Origin: Anaerococcus sp. mt242
Lineage (GTDB): Bacteria > Bacillota > Clostridia > Tissierellales > Peptoniphilaceae
DNA: 64,000 nt
Reading direction: 5' to 3'
Assembly: GCF_016798225.1 (NCBI RefSeq)
Contig: NZ_JAEUYX010000001.1
Coordinates: forward strand, 62,001-126,000
A model generated the notes under the pieces. It was not told the DNA's origin. It did not search any database and was given only the letters and a program-made list of their open reading frames with translations. Within the stretch, counting starts at the first letter, position 1. Each line of letters opens with the position of its first letter. This document shows positions 60,255 to 64,000 of this stretch, piece by piece. A program made the translations under genes and the position numbers.

Positions 60255-62102
60255 TTAAACTTTTTTCTTCAATATCCTCATTGCCCATAGGACTGCTATT
60301 ATTGTAACTCCAACATCTCCAAATATTGCTGCCCACATATTTGCATATCCTAGTAGTCCTGCTATTAGGATTCCTATTTTGACAGCCATTATGAAAATCA
60401 CGTTTTGCCTTACTGTTCTATTGGTAAGGTCTGAGATTTTCATTAGCTTGCTCATCTCTCTAAACTCTCCGTTAACTACGAGTATATCGGATGATTCTAT
60501 AGCAAGGTCAGATGCTGTTTCTCCCATTGATATACCAACATCTGCATTGGTAAGGACTGGGGCGTCGTTGATACCATCTCCTACAAAGACTGTAGGAAGT
60601 CCTTTATCTTGGTAGCCTTTCATAATTTCTAGCTTCTGGTCTGGCATGACTTCTGCGTAGTAGTCATCTAGGCCAAGTTCTTTGGCTGTTTCTTCAACTG
60701 CATTTTTGCCATCGCCTGATACTACAGCTATATTTTCAAAATGCTTGTGAAGATCTTCTATAGTTTCGAATGATTGGTCTTTGATTTCATCTTCGATTAT
60801 TACTTTTGCAGCAAGCTTGTCATCTATAGATACATAGATTGCCCTGTCATTTTCTTCTCCATCATAGCCAATAAATCTAGCAGAACCTATCTTGATTAGG
60901 TCGCCATCCTTGCTATTAGCTCTTACACCAAGGCCCTTTTCATTGGTCACTTCTTCAAACAAATCATGTTTTTCATCACGGTCTAGACTTTCTACTATCC
61001 CTTTTGCGATAGGATGGGTACTCATTAGCTCGATATTGTATATATAATCGAGGATTTTTTCCCTATCATGGTCAGTAAAATATTCTATATCTTTTACTTT
61101 GAAATTCCCTGTAGTGAGGGTTCCGGTTTTGTCGGATAATAGGACTTTGGCATTGTTTAGTCCTTCAAAATACTGGCTTCCTTTTATAAGGATGCCATTT
61201 TCACTAGCTAGGCCAAGGCCTGACATAAAGCTTAGTGGGACCGATAGTACTAGGGCACATGGGCATGATATTACTAAAAATGTAGCTGCCAAGAATATAG
61301 AGTCATACCAATCTCCTCCAAAAAATAGGGGAGGGATGATAGCTACTATAAGCGCAATAGCTACAACAATTGGGGTATAGATTCTGGCAAATTTTGTTAC
61401 CATTTTTTCACTTTGAGATTTACTTTCTGCGGAGTCTTCTATAATCTCCATAATCTTTGCTGCAACAGAATCATCAAATTCTTTCTTAGCTTCCATCTTG
61501 ATAATACCCTCAGTAAGAAGGGATGAAGATATAATCTCAGACCCTACTTCGGCTTCTACTGGCATGGATTCTCCAGTGACAGAGGATGTATCAAGGAGGC
61601 CGTGACCTTCTATAACGACACCATCCACACCAATTTTCTCACCATCACGAACCAGGAGGATATCTCCTACTTCTACATCATCTAGGTCGATTTCTGTAGT
61701 AGAACCATCTGGGTTTACCTTATTGGCCACATCAGGCACTAAGTCTAGGAGTCCTTCTATGTTTTGGCGGGACTTATGGCTTGCTATATTTTCAAATAAA
61801 TCACCAAAATTATAAAAAAGTATTACAGCTATAGCTTCTATCTGTTGTCCCAAGAGAAAGGCTGATATGGATGCTATAGTCAAAAGTAAGTTCTCATCCA
61901 TGGCCTGGCCACGGATGATTCCCTTAAACCCTTTTATCAAAACATTCCATGCGGATAGCAAGTAGGCTAATAAAAACCCACCCACAATCCATATACTTTC
62001 ACCTATATTATTCCTTAATACTGCTAATATAGCAGTAAAAATACCTATAGCTATAAGTTTACTCAGCTCCTTTTTGTGAGCATCTGTCATAGACTCAAAC
62101 AT
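60255..62102 (-). CDS. P1B-type ATPase exporting Zn/Cd/Pb
   Basis: 615 residues, eight helices expected. Motifs: TGESMPVEA (actuator), membrane CPC in ISCPCALVLS, DKTGTLT phosphorylation site, STHPIAKGI and GDGINDAPVL. The last helices carry K and GDVGVT in the pattern of P1B-2 (Zn2+/Cd2+/Pb2+) pumps. The N-terminal HMA domain is missing; it is encoded as a separate protein just upstream. Operon arsR-HMA-ATPase, so induced by metal excess. Confidence 0.93.
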   Translation of the reverse strand: MFESMTDAHKKELSKLIAIGIFTAILAVLRNNIGESIWIVGGFLLAYLLSAWNVLIKGFKGIIRGQAMDENLLLTIASISAFLLGQQIEAIAVILFYNFGDLFENIASHKSRQNIEGLLDLVPDVANKVNPDGSTTEIDLDDVEVGDILLVRDGEKIGVDGVVIEGHGLLDTSSVTGESMPVEAEVGSEIISSSLLTEGIIKMEAKKEFDDSVAAKIMEIIEDSAESKSQSEKMVTKFARIYTPIVVAIALIVAIIPPLFFGGDWYDSIFLAATFLVISCPCALVLSVPLSFMSGLGLASENGILIKGSQYFEGLNNAKVLLSDKTGTLTTGNFKVKDIEYFTDHDREKILDYIYNIELMSTHPIAKGIVESLDRDEKHDLFEEVTNEKGLGVRANSKDGDLIKIGSARFIGYDGEENDRAIYVSIDDKLAAKVIIEDEIKDQSFETIEDLHKHFENIAVVSGDGKNAVEETAKELGLDDYYAEVMPDQKLEIMKGYQDKGLPTVFVGDGINDAPVLTNADVGISMGETASDLAIESSDILVVNGEFREMSKLMKISDLTNRTVRQNVIFIMAVKIGILIAGLLGYANMWAAIFGDVGVTIIAVLWAMRILKKKV

Positions 62103-62105
62103 GTC

Positions 62106-62330
62106 CTACCTCACTAAGACAGTCCCTGGCTCAAGTTTATCAGCAAGTCTATTAGCCTCATCAAAGATAGCATCTTCATCAGCACCATCAGCTAATTCCA
62201 TCTTTAGCTTCAAAGTTAGGAATGATAGGTTAGCATCATTCACTCCATCAATTTTCTTAACAGCCTCTTCAATCTTTGCTGCACAATTTGGACATAGGTC
62301 ATCACTTTCTACTTTGTATTTTACTTTCAT
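62106..62330 (-). CDS. Heavy-metal-associated (HMA) domain protein
   Basis: 74 residues, ferredoxin-like HMA fold with metal motif CPNC (DDLCPNCAAKIEEAVKKIDG). Likely a soluble metallochaperone or detached N-terminal domain of the P-type ATPase whose gene begins 3 bp after its stop. The acidic surface (ELADGADEDAIFDEA) suits zinc or cadmium. Confidence 0.88.
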   Translation of the reverse strand: MKVKYKVESDDLCPNCAAKIEEAVKKIDGVNDANLSFLTLKLKMELADGADEDAIFDEANRLADKLEPGTVLVR

Positions 62331-62339
62331 TATATTCTC

Positions 62340-62642
62340 CTATTCTTTAATATGTTCTAATCCTGTTTTAAAAATTGTCTTTATATGATCATCGGCAAGT
62401 GAATAATATATAGACTTGCCATTTCTTTCTGATTTTACTAAGTTACTATCCTTTAGATACTTAAGCTGGTGGCTAATAGCTGATTGGCTCATATCAAGAG
62501 CATCAGCAATGACCCCTACACTTATAGGACCATTAAATAGCTTGTGGAGTATCCTAAGTCTAGTAGAGTCTGCAAAAACCTTAAATAGGTCTGAGAGCTC
62601 CATTATATCCTCAAGTCTCGCACTTTTTATCGATTCATCCAT
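62340..62642 (-). CDS. ArsR/SmtB-family metal-responsive repressor
   Basis: 100 residues, winged helix (LADALDMSQSAISHQLKYLK) with flanking helices. The C-terminal helix carries DDHIKTIFKTGLEHIKE: Asp-x-His and His near the end match the alpha5 zinc sites of SmtB/CzrA (D-x-H...H). No CVC motif of cadmium/lead-type CadC sensors is present. A palindromic operator lies upstream. Confidence 0.92.
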   Translation of the reverse strand: MDESIKSARLEDIMELSDLFKVFADSTRLRILHKLFNGPISVGVIADALDMSQSAISHQLKYLKDSNLVKSERNGKSIYYSLADDHIKTIFKTGLEHIKE

Positions 62643-62661
62643 GTTACCTCCTTACTAAATT

Positions 62662-62675
62662 TGAACATGTGTTCA
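62662..62675. promoter_or_regulatory. ArsR/SmtB-type operator
   Basis: TGAACATGTGTTCA, a perfect palindrome of the TGAACA-N2-TGTTCA type bound by SmtB/CzrA repressors. It lies between the -10 element and the arsR-like start codon, 20 bp before the gene. Confidence 0.88.
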
Positions 62676-62682
62676 TATGAGC

Positions 62683-62710
62683 ATTATATCATATATACAT
62701 ATAAAGTCAA
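62683..62710 (-). promoter_or_regulatory. Promoter of the metal-export operon
   Basis: Minus strand TTGACT (62710-62705), 16 bp, TATAAT (62688-62683), directly upstream of the palindromic operator. Confidence 0.8.
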
Positions 62711-62712
62711 CT

Positions 62713-62738
62713 TAAAAAAGCCTAGCTAATCTAGGCTA
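62713..62738 (-). terminator. Terminator of the ornithine-cyclodeaminase-like gene
   Basis: Minus strand AGCCTAG (loop ATTAG) CTAGGCT followed by TTTTTT. Confidence 0.88.
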
Positions 62739-62744
62739 TATTTC

Positions 62745-63746
62745 TCACATTTCAATAATTTGTCCAATATTTTTATCTTCTGCTTCTTCTAAGATTTTTT
62801 GTCCAACAACTAGGTCTAAAACTGCTGATCCAGTTGTTTCAAAAAATGTGATTTCCTCAGCACTTTCACGACCGGCTATTTCACCTAATAGTTTTTCACC
62901 AAGTTCTCCTGTAATATCCTTATCTGCATCAAAAATACCTTTTTTGATTGGCTTTATAAAATCCCCAGATTCACTAACTGCACCATCAAAGGTATCTACA
63001 TATATTTTATCGGAATTTGTAATTATATATTCTGGTATTTCGCTCATTTCTGGAGTATAGGAACCAACACCATTTATATGGCAGCCTTTCTTTACCTTTT
63101 GGCCATCAAAAACAGGGTCCTTGGCAGTGGTTACAGATGTAATAATATCTGCATTATCTATTGCCTGATCAGCAGAGCCTACAGCCATGATTTCAAAATC
63201 AAAACTAGCTTCAAATTTTTCTTTCATACGCTTTGCGAAATCTTCTGCACGATCTTTTGAAATATCAAAAACCCTTACTTCTTTAATATCACGGACATTC
63301 AAAACTGCTTCAAGTTGAGTTTCTGCTTGGCCACCTGTTCCAAAAAGAGCAAATATTTTGCTATCAGGATTTGATAGCTCATCTGTAGCTGCTCCTGAAA
63401 TGGCACCAGTACGTAAACGAGTAAGGTAGGTTCCATCCATTAATGAATTTACTTGACCAGTTTCACTGTCTAAAGTAACCATGGTAGCAGGCACAGATGT
63501 GAGATTTTTAGCAATATTATCTGGATAAACAGAAACAATTTTCACACCCAAGGCACTTTGGCTTGGCACATAGCCATACATATATAAAGATTGGCCGTTA
63601 TGCTCAGCTACATCTAAATTTGCACGAAGAGGAATATCTGCTCCACCACTTGAATAAGCTTTTAAAGCATCCTTTGTAGCTTCAATAGCAGCCTTCATAT
63701 CCATTACTTTTTTTATATCAGTTTCATTTAAAACACGAATTTGCAT
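62745..63746 (-). CDS. Ornithine cyclodeaminase / mu-crystallin family protein
   Basis: 333 residues, NAD(P)-dependent. Substrate-domain motifs LRANLDVAEHNG and the lysine in ALGVKIVSVYPDN; GTYLTRLRTGAISGAATD; Rossmann motif LFGTGGQAETQ; VDTFDGAVSESGD. Members include ornithine cyclodeaminase, alanine dehydrogenase and pyrroline-2-carboxylate reductase; the exact substrate cannot be told. ATG at 63746 follows AAAGGAG by 5 bp; the in-frame ATG at 63761 is less likely. Single-gene unit with its own terminator. Confidence 0.88.
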   Translation of the reverse strand: MQIRVLNETDIKKVMDMKAAIEATKDALKAYSSGGADIPLRANLDVAEHNGQSLYMYGYVPSQSALGVKIVSVYPDNIAKNLTSVPATMVTLDSETGQVNSLMDGTYLTRLRTGAISGAATDELSNPDSKIFALFGTGGQAETQLEAVLNVRDIKEVRVFDISKDRAEDFAKRMKEKFEASFDFEIMAVGSADQAIDNADIITSVTTAKDPVFDGQKVKKGCHINGVGSYTPEMSEIPEYIITNSDKIYVDTFDGAVSESGDFIKPIKKGIFDADKDITGELGEKLLGEIAGRESAEEITFFETTGSAVLDLVVGQKILEEAEDKNIGQIIEM

Positions 63747-63860
63747 AAAAACTCCTTTCATATAATTTGTGTTATTTTGCCTTAATTATATAAAAATATT
63801 TTGTCAAAAACAATTTATTTTGAAAAATTAGGGTAAAAAAAGAACATAAGGAGGCTTGAT

Positions 63861-64000
63861 ATGGCTAATAAATTATTGGAAGTGGATAACTTAGAATCTT
63901 GGTATGAAACTGATAAAAATATTTTGAATGGCTGTAGTTTTGATATAGAAGAAAATGAAATAGTTGCCCTTGTTGGTAGCAATGGATCAGGAAAAACCAC
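63861..64000 (+). CDS. ABC transporter ATPase, 3' end outside window
   Basis: 46 codons before the window ends: ANKLLEVDNLESWYETDKNI, then IVALVGSNGSGKT, a Walker A motif. Strong ribosome site (AAGGAGG, 7 bp before ATG). Short spacing between strand beginning and Walker A fits branched-chain amino acid (LivF/LivG-like) or similar small ATPases, but the transporter type is undecided. Confidence 0.85.
   Translation, partial: MANKLLEVDNLESWYETDKNILNGCSFDIEENEIVALVGSNGSGKT

Noticed and set aside
63815-64000. Open frame on the minus strand at the window end
   Set aside because: It is antisense to a clear ABC ATPase start (ribosome site, Walker A) on the plus strand and has no family features.
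1-64000. tRNA or rRNA genes
   Set aside because: No cloverleaf-like segments with the conserved T-loop pattern and no rRNA-like stretches were noticed by eye; a tRNA scan would be decisive.

Overview
The window is a low-GC Firmicute chromosome segment. The unbroken run phoH-ybeY-dgkA-cdd-era-recO-glyQ-glyS-ppsR, the fused two-subunit glycine-tRNA ligase operon, the 1425-residue activase-type protein and the general codon use fit an anaerobic coccus of the Tissierellia/Peptoniphilaceae (Anaerococcus- or Peptoniphilus-like). That placement is inference from gene order and composition only. No rRNA, tRNA or CRISPR was seen.

Layout. 1-2.8 kb: end of a metal-ion ABC importer operon (two permeases plus a DtxR-family regulator) and an isochorismatase-like hydrolase. 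2.9-7.3 kb: sugar operon (RpiR regulator, ChbG-type deacetylase, PTS EIICB, GH4 phospho-glycosidase) with a cre-like site. 7.3-12.3 kb, minus strand: a LanFEG-like antimicrobial-peptide ABC transporter with its response regulator and histidine kinase, plus a TIM-barrel isomerase. 12.5-19.6 kb: large activase/dehydratase-like protein, flavin-binding protein, LCP protein and type 2 IPP isomerase. 19.7-31.5 kb: nfeD-floA-(unknown)-phoH-ybeY-dgkA/PAP2-cdd-era-recO-glyQS-ppsR-guaA, tightly packed with many 4-15 bp overlaps.

31.5-51.3 kb is an accretion zone at the 3' end of guaA. A junction module (guaA-like end, conserved ~190 bp tail, intrinsic terminator) recurs at about 31.5, 41.4 and 51.0 kb, as expected for related integrative elements stacked at one target. 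The first interval carries decayed mobC/relaxase pieces and a cargo cluster: an AraC regulator facing two half-size ABC transporters, a MATE exporter and an ECF S/T/A set, with a near-perfect Fur-type box between the divergent promoters. This suggests iron or metallophore/heme handling. The second interval carries an XRE regulator, a secreted protein with a two-helix membrane partner, a MOBQ-type oriT, a broken MobA/MobL relaxase, PcfB, a broken replication initiator with tandem iteron-like repeats, and a TnpX-like serine recombinase disrupted by a 17-bp tandem duplication. These breaks cluster in the element while the flanking housekeeping genes are intact, so the second element looks stranded.

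51.3-56.1 kb is further accessory DNA: PadR/DUF2812 pair, membrane protein, lipoprotein, an ABC-F protein behind a leader-peptide attenuator, and a CPBP-family membrane protein with an apparently leaderless promoter. 56.1-59.1 kb, minus strand: thiSFGH behind a promoter, a TPP riboswitch with terminator, and a second strong terminator hairpin. 59.2-64 kb: a lipoprotein coupled to a gene remnant, a GC-rich structured intergenic element, a Zn/Cd P-type ATPase with separate HMA protein and ArsR repressor, an ornithine-cyclodeaminase-family protein, and the start of an ABC ATPase gene running off the window.
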